Assembly (NCBI GenBank): GCA_033977485.1 | Contig: CM066997.1 | Location: 76,044,634-76,108,633, forward strand | Length of the DNA: 64,000 nt | DNA from: Hydrangea macrophylla | Lineage: Eukaryota; Streptophyta; Magnoliopsida; Cornales; Hydrangeaceae | Direction of reading: 5' to 3' | Shown: piece after piece, positions 45,001 through 57,039 of the stretch | How the letters are laid out: the number at the start of each line of letters is the position of its first letter | Position numbering within the stretch: position 1 is the first letter of the stretch | Made by a program: the position numbers and the translations under genes | The notes under the pieces: generated by a model | Databases searched by the model: none | What the model was told of the DNA's origin: nothing | What the model saw: the letters and a program-made list of their open reading frames with translations, nothing else

Positions 45001-46749
45001 TATATGAAATATTATATAATAATATTTCATAACTTAGAAATACTAATTACATAACTTAAAACTAATTTAGTTAATTAAAACTATAAATAAATTATTAACA
45101 ATAATAATTATATTATTATTATTAATCCAGAGCCGATGGGTCAAACCCAAACCGACCCGGACTCAAACAGACTGCCCAGATTCACACAGAAAGGAATCCA
45201 AATCAATAACCCATTGGGTCAGACCAGATTAGACCCGAACACACACGGGTTACCCATATTAACTAACATAAGAACCCAACTTAGAAACCCATTCGGGTTG
45301 AACCTAGCCTAAGCCCGAAACCCAACTACAGACACAACATGACCCGCCCCAACTAGCCAAACCCGACCCGACCTACCCGGCGTCAAAATGATGTCGTGTA
45401 ACGTAAAGGACCCATGGGTCCTACTCGGTGCGAACCAAGCCCAGACCGTTACCCTTTTATAGACACAGACCAACCCGACCCATACCCGGGTCTTATAACC
45501 CTTTTTCTCTTTCTTCTCCGGTGACAATGGGCGCCACTGGCGAGCCCGATCTCGCCGGAAAACTTTGAGGGCCCATTTCTCCTCCGTCTCTCTATGAAAA
45601 TGGTTGATTCCAACGCTAAAATGCGCGGAATGGGGTCCTCTACCACATACCTTGACCTGGGGACTGGGTTCGTTAATTTGGTGATCCTACTAGTCGATTA
45701 TTCTTTTCGGTTTTAAGGGAATAATCCCTTCCATGGCATCCTAAACGCGATCTATATGAAAAGCTACTTCAAGGGGGTCCTAATGGGATCATAAGGATCA
45801 GTTTGAGGTAACTTAGGGGCTGATTGGTTGATTTTCAAAAACCAATCTGGTGAGGAGCTATAATGGCTACCTGGGCTTAACCAGAGCACAAGGCCCTGTT
45901 TGGACGGCATGCATGTGGTCCTAGGGATTCCTACATGACATGCAGAGATGTAAAATGGAAATGGGGGTGTGAGGTTACCTTCAATGATCTCGGGTCCTCT
46001 CAAACCTCTCCGATCAACTCCTCTCTCTCTCCTCCTGCGTCTCCCTTCTTCTTCTGTGCGTGGGTGTTGTGTATGTGTACAAGAAGGTTGAGACAGTAAG
46101 GGTAATGAAGATGGGGGTGTATAATTGTGAGTGTGGTGTGTGGATTTAATCTCTATACAAACTCTCTCCCTCACATTCTCAGATTCTCTCTGTGTGTAGC
46201 AGCCTATAAAGACAACTTATGTGGGGCTGTGTGTGTGTGTTAAAATGAGGGTGGTGCTGCTCTATTTATAGAGAGGTGAATAGGGGTTAGATTGTGTGTG
46301 GTTGGTGCACAAATATGTGCAAGCATGTGTGTCTCCAAGGGTAGATACTAAGGGTACAAGGTGATGGTGGGTGCATGTTTTCTGAATGGTGAGTGGTGGG
46401 GTCCACTCTCGGGTTATGTGCATAGGTGAGTGTGCCAGCATTCTAATGTACGTGCACATGTGTGAAAGTGAACGCCCTAATAAGAATACTGGTGTACGGG
46501 GCTGTGAACGTGCCTAAGCTCAAGTCTGTTAAAATAACCTACATATAAACTTAAAGTCTAGGTTATAAGTACCAAAACAGATACTAGGTCAGAACTAACA
46601 TCACCGTTGTCAAAATGATAACTAAACAAAATCTATCCAAGGGTTCCTAATTTAGGTCATTGTAATGGACCTTCTGTAACCATTCCCAGGGTGACGTCAT
46701 CATTTCTAACATCTTACGTGGAAATTCTAAAGAAATTCAGGGTGCTATA
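42067..46749 (-). repeat. Very long LTR (about 4.7 kb) of a minus-strand Gypsy element
   Basis: The left end TGTCACGCCCCGG is the inverted form of a typical Gypsy LTR end. On the minus strand, the DNA just before the right end reads TCGAGGACGAAATCC then GTGGGTAGAG, the conserved tail and purine tract that precede the 3' LTR in Tekay-like elements, followed by TATAGCACCCTG. The LTR would thus be the 3' LTR. No primer site follows on the left, so the rest of the element, if any, is on the right. It contains a 70-bp satellite (42940-43590) and a GACCCG-rich stretch (45120-45480). The size is unusual, so an insertion inside remains possible. Confidence 0.5.
42940..43590. repeat. 70-bp tandem repeat, about nine copies
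   Basis: CGTCACGAAGACCGTATCCG recurs at 43113, 43183, 43252, 43322, 43390, 43460 and 43530, a period of 68-70 bp. The rest of the unit reads TTTCATCCATGAAGGATCGA, AAGGATACACAACTTTCACA. The period is not a multiple of three, so the overlapping ORFs are not real proteins. Confidence 0.9.
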
Positions 46750-48044
46750 TCTCTACCCACCTTATCAGAGGATTTCGTCCTCGAAATCTAGAGTTTGCTA
46801 GATCTTAGAATGTACAAAGTTCTATTCATAAGGTTAGTCGTTATATACAATTTCAGGCTCTCTTATCAATCTAAAAGGTCCATCATATCCTAAGTTACTA
46901 ATTTTCTTGTCTCTTATAAATTCCTAGTCATCATTGATCGTCCTGGAATCCAATTTCCAGAAGTGTACTAGACATCTATCGTCGAAGGGTTGATCCTATA
47001 TTCTTATCAAAAATGAACATGTACGACATAAGATTAGTAATCAATTCGAAGGCAAGAAAATCAACACATCCATATGAATATATACACGTCAACTTGAGAG
47101 TAGGTTTTACACTAATCATAAGATAGAAAGGTTATAATAGTAGTACAATTACAAGTTCTTACTAGTCTAGATTACATCAAAGAGAGTGAAACTACAGAAC
47201 TAAGTGAGATGGAATAAACTAAGGGTCCAAACTCCGTCTTTCTCAACATCAAAATTTGAGGTAATCTCTCCTAAGTCATCGGATGGTGGAAAGTCTATCA
47301 GAGGAACACCTATCCATGCATCCCAAGCTGGCTCTAGGGGCCAATCAGGGTCCTCTATCATCTCAGGCTCTGCTATCGGGTCTTCCTCTTGATCATCATC
47401 TGAGTCATCATCAAAGCCTGCGGGGGTAACAAAATGTACTATATCTTCTTGAGGCTCATTCTAATCATGGACCACAAGGTATCCAAAAGCATGAGATATC
47501 TCCTCTATCTTAACAGTCATCAAGCGCGGTGCTATCATGCTGTGATATGCTAGAATTGTCAACGCATCCATCTTCCCATCCTCTGGTGAATACTGTGCCT
47601 GATGCTGGCACCAATGTAAGCTAATCCTCGAGAGGAAATCTATCTCTCCAGGGTGACTTTATACTCTCCATCCTTAGCGTCATACTTTACTCGATGCTCC
47701 ACGCTATCCTTCCCAACACAGAAAACTAACTTAGTATTGGTGCTAACCAAAGAAATATCTTAAGATTCATAGTGACAAGGGGTACTTATTCTCAATCTTT
47801 TCTAAACTCTGAGTTGTCGCTAATTGTTCAGGGGCCTGATTCCCTGGAATTACATCAGCTTCTAACTCCACATCTTACACCTGTGATTTCTACGACAAGG
47901 TTGATCTCATGTGATTCAATCCTACATGGAGATCTATTAGTCATCCTTATAGACTACAGATATATAGGCATAAAATGACTTACCAATATGAATAAAACTA
48001 ATGACAAGCAAGCATTACAGCCATATGAGAATGTATGAGTCAGG
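46750..48044 (-). mobile_element. 3' internal stretch of the minus-strand Gypsy element
   Basis: Lies upstream (in element direction) of the long LTR and ends where the Athila-like LTR begins at 48045. I find no recognisable polymerase or chromodomain, but a degraded minus-strand frame is present (47200-47760). The rest is AT-rich. Confidence 0.4.
47200..47760 (-). pseudogene. Unrecognised acidic-tailed ORF remnant beside the LTR
   Basis: Minus strand. One frame from 47567 (Met) reads through MDALTILAYHSMIAPRLMTV, meets a stop at 47461-47463, and continues in the same frame with a highly acidic stretch (DDDSDDDQEEDP) and WPLEPAWDAWIGVPLIDFPP to a stop at 47200-47202. Upstream, in other frames, NTKLVFCVGKDSVEHRVKY can be read. 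It is not gag, protease, RT or integrase as far as I can see. It may be an extra ORF carried between pol and the 3' LTR. Function unknown. Confidence 0.4.
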
Positions 48045-49435
48045 TGATTCGTGTCCAATATTAACTTCATGATTTTACCCTTATTGGACACAAATTATCA
48101 CTTATACTGGCAGATTTAATGGATAAATTGTACTTTTGATAATCCTTTTGATTATTGTCATTTTACTAATAATAACCTCTTTCTTGTAGATGTTTTGAGA
48201 CTTGGTAGAATTTTGGAATCGAAATTCTGGGATTAGACCTTGGAAGAAAGTAAAAATCTAGATGCTGCCAAGCCGGATCGATCCAAGTTTGTAAGACGGA
48301 TCGATCCACTTGTTCTGAAGGAATTTAGTGTCCAAAAAATGCAAGTTGGATCAATCCGACATTACACCGCGGATCGATCCGCAGTTTTGCTGAGGATTCT
48401 GCTTTTTAATTGAAGAATTGGATCTATTCGAGTTTTTTGCCTTGGATCGATCTGCGGCCTCTGATGTTGGTCCCTCTTTTATTCACAAGTTTGTCATTGT
48501 GTGTAAAGGATATAAATAGTTAGAGAAGAGATTTTGTTAGGGTTAGCTTTTATTTTTGTGTTGTTTTAGGTTGTAAACATCTCCTTCTATCTAGTCCTCT
48601 CATCTCACCCTCAATTACTCCATCTACCCACATTGATTACCTATATCGTGTTAGAGAGAGAAGAGTGTTATTATTTTGAATACATTAAAGTATTTATTGA
48701 AGAGATTTCTTGGAACTTCTTGCATTTATGATGAGTTCATCTAGTTGGTATTGTTTCTTTCTCACCTTCTTTAATGTGTATGCTTTTACTTCCATGGTGG
48801 CTAGATAATGTATGTTGGGGATCATAAACCCACCATTGGACCCACTTGAGCTCTAATGTAAGGATTTTATGCTTTGTGGTATTTCTAGGGTTCATGTGTG
48901 TAAGATTTGAACCTCTAAGACTTCACTTATGATGTCTAGCATCTTAAGTTGTAAACCTATGATTTCAAATCAATCCTCATGTATTTCATTTAAACTCCTA
49001 TCAAACATAGTAGGTTGACAACCACATGTTTGATATATTGTCTAAATGAAATATTCTACCCTAGAAGTTACTACAAACATTGAATCCATTTATCGTTTGG
49101 TCCAGGTAGGGGGGGGGGGGGGGGGGAATGCTCCCCAACCTCGATTCCTCCATTTGTAAAACTCCCAATTTCTAATTCAACTTAGCTTTGATTATAGTTT
49201 ACTACCCACTTTTTTAAATAGTCATTATAGTATAATCTTTTACTAATTGAATCAAACTCAAAAGTCGAAAAGACTCAATTTTATTTTGTAGTTGTTAATT
49301 ACTCCTTACATTGTAATTGGATATTAAGCGTCCCTCAAGCATTATTGCATTCCAATCCCTGTGGATTCGACTCCCTATTTCCACTGTATTACATTTTTAA
49401 TAGGGTAACAAAAGAACTTGATTTTGACACTATCA
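48045..49435 (+). repeat. 5' LTR of the Athila-like element
   Basis: Ends TGAT and ATCA are inverted, as usual. It contains several GGATCGATCC palindromes (48273-48470) and an 18-G run at 49109-49126. The left boundary is inferred from the terminal motif because no second LTR is available for comparison. Confidence 0.55.
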
Positions 49436-49438
49436 AAA

Positions 49439-49456
49439 TGGCGCCATTGTCGGGGA
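49439..49456 (+). other. Primer binding site, tRNA-Asp type
   Basis: TGGCGCCATTGTCGGGGA differs at two positions from the tRNA-Asp primer site TGGCGCCGTTGCCGGGGA used by Athila and related elements. Confidence 0.8.
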
Positions 49457-49584
49457 TTAGCATTGGAAACAACCTTTGGTTGCTTAGTTTCTAATTATAG
49501 TGCTTTTGCTTTTAATCTTGTTTTCTTTCTTGTTGATTGTCTTTGAAGGAGTAGCCTTCAGTTGAGAATCGATAAGCTTCTACA

Positions 49585-51022
49585 ATGTCAAATCCAAGCA
49601 ATGCAGGTATGACTAACCCCTTTGCACCTAATACTAATGTTAGTTCTAGTAGTAGTAGTAGTAGTGGGTCATTTTGGCGGCCTCCGACCACCCCATCACT
49701 ATCATTCACCCAAAACTCGCACACTTCCGACTACCGAAAGTCGAGAGTTGACGCATTCTCGGACCATGCTACTTATGCCATGGAGGGTGAAACTCCCATG
49801 GATCGATTCCGTCGGGAGCAATGGGGCCAACATAACCCCGCACCTCCTACAATCAATGAGGTTCACCCGCCGCGTCCACCACTGCCTTTCCAACATCATT
49901 ATCCTCTTCTACCTCCTCCCATGGATCAAAATTTTGGGAGAACGTTCGGGGATTATCTTCTACCCGAGACCGTGTCTTTCCCATATTGCATAACATTCCC
50001 GTACAACGCGGGAATGTTCCGTTTCAAGCCTAGCATGATCAATCTCTTGCCCAACTTCCATAGACGAGAAAATGAGGATCCCTACAAGCATATTAGGGAG
50101 TATAAGGATATTTGTGGGACGTTTGAACAACAACGATGCACACCCGAGCTCATAAGGCTCAAATTGTTCACCTTCTCACTCAAGGCTAGGGCTAAAGATT
50201 GGTTAGTGACCCTACCTCCAAACTCCATAGGCTCATGGCCGGAACTCCAAAAGCAATTCTATAAGGAGTTTTTCTCCATGCTCAAAACACAAGCATTGGT
50301 CAAACAAATTCAAAATTTTTCCCAAGGAGAACACAAAACATTTGCTAAGTGTTGGTTGAGATTCAAGGATCTCCTCAGGAAATGCCCGCACCATGGTTTT
50401 GACAAATTCCGTCAAATTTCCATTTGTTATGGGGGTTACAACCCAACACCAAACAATTAATTGAAATTATGTGTGCCGAGAGTTTTTTGACTGTTGAGGC
50501 CGAGCAAGCCGAAGCTAATCTTGAATATGCTTATAAGACTTCTTGCGGTTGGGGTACATCTAACCCCCATGACCGAACTTTGCTAGCCACCATAGACCCG
50601 TTGAATCATAATCTCTATCAAGTGTCAAGGAAGGTCGATCCCATTTCTGAACTCACTAGAAAAGTGGAAGCCTTGGAATCACAAAAGAGCACCATCCCTA
50701 CCACTCTTACCCCGATCATTGCTCCAATCAATCTGTTATATTACTACCTTTGTTATGATCCGGAGCACTTAACCAATGAGTGCCCCGTTCTTTCTATCCT
50801 TCAAAATCAAGCTTTGGAACAAGCATGTGCACTTGGGATGAACATTAGGCCTAGGTATAATTCTTTTCAAAATGATGCCTACAATCCTCCCGAAAGGTGG
50901 AGTACACCTGGACATAACTACCACAGTAACAAAGGGGTGATTGTAGCTCCCAATGTTCCTCCATAACCAGACTACTCTCATCAACCACCCCCACCACCTT
51001 ATGTACCTCCAAACTTTGGTTT
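49585..51022 (+). pseudogene. Athila-like gag, frameshifted and interrupted
   Basis: The ATG at 49585 opens a 291-codon frame: Ser-rich start, then the gag core (LLPNFHRRENEDPYKHIREY, LFTFSLKARAKDWL, WPELQKQFYKEFF, ETFAKCWLRFKDLL-like). A frameshift near 50430 moves the reading to the frame of 50424-50966, with KVDPISELTRKVEALESQK. A zinc-knuckle-like remnant (CYDPEHLTNECP) follows near 50754. A stop at 50964 is followed by PPPPPYVPPNFGF up to the LTR insertion at 51023. Forms the particle in functional relatives; dead here. Confidence 0.8.
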
Positions 51023-52540
51023 TGTCACACCCCAAAACCCAATTGGTGGATTTAAGGTGCGTGACCGGCCACCAAGGCCTCATAACTTGTTCAGAGACTA
51101 GCGGAAGCAACATAATTAAATTTTATTACAATATAGGTCATGAAGACCATAATACTACAAGTCATTTCAAATTTATTGCATAATATTATGATTGGCTATC
51201 TTGAGCCTTTAAATATTGCCTTTGAGAATTCCATTGGAATTACTCATATTATTTAACTAGGTAGCTAGTATTTTAAGTTCTTCTTCTTCTATATGTCTTC
51301 CTGAACCAGGTTATCTCCCACCTTCTTATACTTTTTATCACCTGAAAGGGGTTAGAAAGATTTGGAGAGTGTGAGTAGAAGACTCAGTGAATAATCATAA
51401 TCCTGGATGATATATATAAAAAGAAATCTGTATATCAACGGTAAATAAGATAAGCATAACAATCGATATATCAAGAGAGTAGGATATCATTAGGACAAGC
51501 ATAACAAATACATATTTAGAAGGTCAGATTACCAACCACCCATTCACGTACTCATACATATACATATACTGCAATAGCTAACTGATCAGAAGTACTCGTA
51601 GACCCAATAAGGAGGGTCGGCCAATTTTGGGCCACTCGTAGATCCAATATGGATCATCCCACATAGGGGCTCGTAAGTTCTTAATAGAACTAATATATAA
51701 TAAAGTAGAATGGTGGTAATTGACACTGGAATCAAAGAAATATGGAACTTACAATAACATCAAATAAGATAACCTCTTTCAATGGAACGAATCGAAGTGT
51801 TCCAGAACAAATGTAAGTACGATTTCATAATTGAAATAAAACTTGTTCAAGTAATAGGACAAGATTCACCCATGAGGAGTTGAATCAGTAAAAAGGAAAT
51901 ACGATCACTCACCTTGGTAGTTTGTGTGATTATAGTACTTCTTACCCTCAAGTCCTACACAATGTATTTAATAAAATGTGTCATTTAGTCTAACTTCAAT
52001 GCGTAGGGGTAAAATTGTAATTATGGCTTCTTAGGGGTATTTTTGTGATTTTACCAAAATAGGATTTTCTCATACTAGAATAATCTTTATATTATTACAA
52101 GGTTAACGCCATTGACTACAGTCGATTCAGAGATGGTTATTATATTCTACAAAAAATGTAGCTTTTTCTATAGCAATTTAGCTCCAAAATAAGAGAGAAA
52201 ATTTTCTGTCTCCAATACTTACAAAACTAATGTATAAATATTCTAAAAATTATTCTGGCCACAACGATACTGATCATCTCTTTCGGAGTTTACAAAATTT
52301 TAAAAGTAATTGTAATGTTAAAAATTCATATTCTGTAGTCGTTTAATAAATTTGAAATTAAAATAAATACTAAATGATGTCCAAAATTCACCAAAAATTT
52401 ATGAAATAGTAGGAAATAATTTATAATGATTTTACATATTTTTGAAATACCAAAAATGCCCTTTTTATGTATCCCAAAAATCAAGTTATCTTTGAGACTT
52501 AAATTTGCTATTAATGACGATTTAGGGTCTGTTTGGCCTT
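51023..52540 (-). repeat. LTR inserted in the Athila-like gag (probable minus orientation)
   Basis: TGTCACACCCCAAAACCC at 51023 is a Gypsy LTR terminus. Layout and phrases (GGTAAAATTGTAATT, GCCATTGACTA..TCGA) match parts of the 42067-46749 LTR near 44300-44400, so a related family is likely. No partner LTR or internal region follows; pararetrovirus sequence begins by about 52590. The right boundary is approximate. It may be a solo or cut LTR. Confidence 0.45.
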
Positions 52541-52549
52541 GCCCAATCT

Positions 52550-53158
52550 TTGTTGTACCAGAAATTTACAAAATTTCTAAATTTAATTTTTTTCTCAGCA
52601 CGAGTGTTTGAACAATATAGTGGAAACACAAAAGCTCAATTTTCTAGCGAAGGAAAAATTGATATTCCACTTTTTGATAAAAGAAAGGTAGCTAGATGGA
52701 AGGTAAAATACCCCCATATCCAATATATTCATATTGGTGTTATTCAAGTTACCATTACTGCTTTATTTAGGCAATGGCTAAACACCCCAATTTTAGCAAT
52801 AATTTTTGACAAAAGATTTTCAGACCCAATGAAAGCAATCATTGGAGGAATCCAGTCAAATATGGCTAATGGAGTAATTTGGTTTAACATTAGACCAAAT
52901 TTCTTTATTTCAGTAAATGATCCTAATATTGAAGACACAGTTAGGATAAGAATTAAAACCAAAGGAATTGCTATGAAAGCAAATTCCCATGACTTGTCAA
53001 TAAAATGGAAAACAATCCATGAATTAACAACATTTACCGAAACCAGGGTCAAACAAACAGAAAATAAATTAGTAGAAATTTTTGAACCTAGACCCTTTGA
53101 CACAGTTATTCAACCTAGATTGATTAACTGGAGTGATCTAGAAATTCCTAGGCAATGA
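52550..53158 (+). pseudogene. Pararetroviral movement protein, N-terminus uncertain
   Basis: Open to the stop at 53156-53158. Homology to the caulimovirid movement protein family starts near 52590 (FEQYSGNTKAQFSSEG) and includes VARWKVKYPHIQYIHIGVIQ and the later WKTIHELTTFTE. These proteins line plasmodesmata for cell-to-cell movement. The first ~13 codons of the frame look unrelated, so the true N-terminus is lost and the copy is 5' truncated. The downstream linker to the protease has stops. Confidence 0.8.
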
Positions 53159-53499
53159 TTAATTTAAGATCTTGTAGAAGAGAAAAATAGGGGAAATACA
53201 ACTCCTATGATGAATCTACAAGCTTCAGGAAAAAACTTGTATATTCAAAACCAAAAAAGAACAACTTCTACCTCCATCTTTGAAAGAGATTTTTCTAATA
53301 AATAGTTTAAAAAAGGAGAATCCAGTAGACAAAAAAGTATTGGATACAAAAATGTTCAAGTTCCAATTTTACCCGGAACAATATTTCAAAAAGAAGATGA
53401 AATAAATCTGCTTCTATTTATCATCTTCAAACAAAAAATGATTTTATCATTTTTTTTCTCTTAGTCAAGGAAAAAAGAGATATACCTATGTTCAAGGAA

Positions 53500-55395
53500 C
53501 ATTTAATTTTGCAGGATATAAACCATATAACCTTTGTGTTCTAATAGACACAGGAGCTACATTTAGTTCTTGTAAATGGAATGCAATTCCCAAGGAAAAA
53601 TGGACTCTAATGAAACACCCTATCCTTGTCACTGGAATTGATGGTAGCCACACCTCAATTCAATTCAAAGCTAAAGATGTAGTAGTCTGGTTAGGTGAAA
53701 ACAAATTCATCACACCAAAAATTTTATGTTTTCCTTATATGCATGGTGATTTCCTTTTAGGAAATAATTTTATCTATAAATATTTACCTATGCATATCTA
53801 TGACAAAGGTATTGCCTTAAGTACTAAAAATTCTTTGATTCAGATAACTTTGCTTGAACAACATAAATATGTATGTGATACAGAGTTGCGCCCGTTCCAC
53901 GTGGTGAAATGACACCCATCATCAAAACCATTGATGAATCACATTAGATTTATAAAATTTTAGAAGAAAATTTTAGTGAAGATCCATTAAAATTATGGTC
54001 TCGAAGTCCTAGATTTTGCACTTTAAAATTAAGAGATCCTAATGTCATCATTAGAGTAAAACCTATGATCTATACCAGACAGGATATAGATGAATTTGAT
54101 ATTCAAACTCAAGACCTTCTAGACAAGAAGCTTATAAAAGAAACCACTAGCCCTCACTCTAGTCCAGCCTTCATGGTAAGAAACCATGCAGAGATTAAGA
54201 GAGGAAAAGCTAGAATGGTAGTAAATTATAAAAGGCTAAATGAGCAATTAGAATTTGACGGATATTTTATACCCCGAAAAGATGTTTTAATATCCTTAAC
54301 CCAAGGATCAAAATACTTTAGTAAATTTGATTGTAAAAGTGGATTTTGGCAAATCCAATTAACTGAAGAATCAAAACCCTTGACAGCATTTAGCACACCT
54401 AGAGGTCATTACCAATGGAAGGTTATGCCCTTGGATTAAACATCGCACCTCAAGTTTATCAGCGATGGATGGATACAATTTTCAAAGATCTAAAAGATTT
54501 TTGTGTTGTATACATTGATGACGTACTCATCTTCTCCAAAACTAGGGAGGAGCATAAACAACATTTAAATATTCTTTGTGAACGATTTCAAAAACATGGA
54601 ATCATCTTGTCCCCAAAAAAGATTGAGCTAGAAAAAGAATCAATTGAATTTTTGGGAATAATTTTAAATCAAAATGGTTTGAAATTACAAGAATAAATTT
54701 TATCAAAAGTTCGTGATTTTCCTGATATTCTGAAAAATAAAACTCAATTACAAAGTTTATTAGGTATTTTAAATTACGGACGAAATTTTATTCAGAATTT
54801 ATCAAAAATAGAAATTCCTTGGTTAGCCAAACTAAGGAAAGATATTATTTTTGATTGGACTGATAAGGATGTTACCTTACTCAAACATATTAAGGATAAT
54901 ATCTCACAATTACCAGATGTCTATCTTCCAAAAAATGGAGATAAATTAATTTTAGAAACAGATGCTTCTGATACATGCTGGGGATGTGTATTAAAAGCTA
55001 TTCCTGATTCTTTATGGCCAGAAGAGGAACCACCTCTTTCGGTTAATATAAAATCAAGAAAGAAATCAATTCCTTTGTATCTTCAAAAAGAAGAACTTAT
55101 TTGTGGATATAATTCTGGTACGTTTAAACCAAACGAACAGAAATATATCATTTTTGAAAAAGAATTACTTGCTATTAAACTAGCAATTAAAAGATTTCAC
55201 ATTTACTTAGCACCAGAAAACTTTATTGTCAGAAAAGACAATAAAGCGGTCAAAGATTTCCTTGTAAATAAAAAATCTATTGAACAAGGAAGAAGATTAG
55301 CTTGGTATAATAAAATTTCTAAAGGTACTAAAGGAACTAATAATTTGCTTGTAGATTTGCGTAGCAGAAACTGCTACTCCAAGGAGCATGAATAA
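53500..55395 (+). pseudogene. Pararetroviral protease, reverse transcriptase and RNase H, broken
   Basis: Protease active-site motif LIDTGATFS is at 53541; a stop follows at 53910-53912 and the RT continues in a different frame from about 53950. RT has ARMVVNYKRLNEQ and FSKFDCKSGFWQIQ; a one-base frameshift lies near 54428, and the catalytic YIDD is at 54511-54522. A stop at 54694-54696 precedes the RNase H part: ETDASDTCWG near 54957, FEKELLAIKLAIKRFHIYL near 55155, and DNKAVKDFL near 55238. The frame ends at 55395. The enzyme would copy pregenomic RNA into DNA; with one frameshift and three stops or breaks it is inactive. Confidence 0.9.
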
Positions 55396-56818
55396 GGGTA
55401 AACAACCCTCACAAGGAGATTGGGTTACTATTGCCAAAAAGGTAAATGAAATCCAAAAGAAAGTTTATGTTGTTTTTACTGGAAGAAAACCAGGCATCTA
55501 TCAATCATGGCCAGAATGCCATCAGCAAGTTAATCAGTTTCCTGGAGCAAGCTATCTATCTTATGAAAGCATGACAAAGGCTAGAAAAGCCTACTACTCT
55601 ACTATTCCTATGCCATTGCCAAACAAGCAATTTGAGCATATGCCAAGATTTGAAAATACTCAGACATCAACAAATGATGAATCTGGGAGTTCTAATTTTT
55701 ATAATCCTGGACTACCTACAGAAATTTATGATGAACTCAATGGTGCATGGAAAACCCATTGTGCCAATGAAAGATCAAGATTTCGAAAGCATATGAGTGC
55801 TTTGGCCGATAAAGTAGCTGAAAAAACAGCTAAACTAGAAGAAAAAACAACCAAATTATCTAGTCTTCAAAATCTTTGTTTCAATATCATTAAACAAATG
55901 AATTGGGCAGAAGATTTTAATTTTGAAAAAATAAACAATTTTCTTCAAATATCTGATCTCATAAGCCATGAGTTCTCAGATCCAATTTTTGAAAAAATTA
56001 AGAGAATTTATCTCTTTGAAAAAGCAAGAAATCTCCTACCAAGAGATATTTTTATTCAAATAAAAGAAATGGTGGAAGATCATCAAGAAATGATTCGTGC
56101 TTTACTTTTTAGATCTCATGAAAATATTAATTTTCATGATACGATTCCTAAAATAACCATCTTTGTAAACCACGAAGAATGGTTTTATGAAGACATCCAA
56201 TTGGGAATAGCTAATCAAGTTATTTTTCAAATTCTTGAATCACATAGTTGGATTCATTTCCTAGCTATGATTAAGTGCATGCTTTCCTATATAGTTCAAA
56301 CCTATATGTGGAATAAATATTTTACTTTTTGGATCGCAAGCACCGTTGGATGGAGAGAAAGAGAAAAATTCTTTCAACCATATCAGATTTGGTACCTTAA
56401 ACCCACAGGAGAATGGGAATTCGAAAATGATTTAATTAAAACTGTTTCATCAGACGTGGTTAGAAAATTAGATCCAGCACAATATTGGGTAGATAGTCTT
56501 TTATCTATCTCCTCAAATGCTGCAGACATTAATGGATCAGCAACACTCCCATTTATGGTAACAGATGGAAGAATACTATTTGTTACTTACCATGCTATGG
56601 CCTATACAAGGTCAGATGAACAAATCAAAGAAGCAGAAGAACTGCTACAAAGACTAAGAAAGAGAGATCAATTAGATCTTCCTATAGATCTGTCTATGAC
56701 AACAGATGACGTGGAACAATTTCATACACAACAGTTCAGCCAGGACCCAGATGACGAAAGCACCCAAGACTTTGAAGACGAAGCATACCAAAATCTGGTA
56801 AATGCAATGGAAGCATAG
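55388..56818 (+). CDS. Pararetroviral viroplasmin/transactivator-type protein, intact 476-codon ORF
   Basis: Starts 8 bp before the end of the RNase H frame (ATG at 55388 overlapping the terminal codons), the tight overlap usual in these viruses. Residues about 24-70 match the RNase H1 N-terminal/viroplasmin fold (KVYVVFTGRKPGIYQSWPEC then FPGASYLSY). A likely coiled coil follows at about 130-170 (Lys/Glu-rich heptads ALADKVAEKTAKLEEK). The remainder is unfamiliar, with an acidic C-terminus. In relatives this protein forms the inclusion body and helps ribosomes reinitiate on the polycistronic RNA. It is unbroken while every neighbouring viral frame is broken. Two TGACG words (56705, 56749) lie near its end. 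Confidence 0.75.
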   Translation: MNKGKQPSQGDWVTIAKKVNEIQKKVYVVFTGRKPGIYQSWPECHQQVNQFPGASYLSYESMTKARKAYYSTIPMPLPNKQFEHMPRFENTQTSTNDESGSSNFYNPGLPTEIYDELNGAWKTHCANERSRFRKHMSALADKVAEKTAKLEEKTTKLSSLQNLCFNIIKQMNWAEDFNFEKINNFLQISDLISHEFSDPIFEKIKRIYLFEKARNLLPRDIFIQIKEMVEDHQEMIRALLFRSHENINFHDTIPKITIFVNHEEWFYEDIQLGIANQVIFQILESHSWIHFLAMIKCMLSYIVQTYMWNKYFTFWIASTVGWREREKFFQPYQIWYLKPTGEWEFENDLIKTVSSDVVRKLDPAQYWVDSLLSISSNAADINGSATLPFMVTDGRILFVTYHAMAYTRSDEQIKEAEELLQRLRKRDQLDLPIDLSMTTDDVEQFHTQQFSQDPDDESTQDFEDEAYQNLVNAMEA

Positions 56819-57039
56819 TGGGACCCAGACAAGGGTAAATTATTGTATAAGACTCCAGAACGACTCCAACCTTATCCAGGACACGTGGAGACTCTGCAAT
56901 AGGAAGAAAAAGTAATCCAGACAGGGTCACTTTTTAAAACGTGGGATTGAGGACAAGTGGACTAGCTCCATTACTACTCTTTTGTATTTTTCTAGTCTTT
57001 AGTCTTTGGTTGTAAAGGAGTTGGTATAACATTTATTAT

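Larger units (their letters stand above)
48045..51022 (+). mobile_element. Athila-like Gypsy element, 5' LTR and gag, truncated
   Basis: A 1.39-kb LTR (48045-49435, TGATTCGTGTC..GACACTATCA) is followed after three bases by a tRNA-Asp-type primer site and by gag from 49585. At 51023 another LTR begins inside the gag reading. The polymerase half and the 3' LTR are not in the window. Confidence 0.75.
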
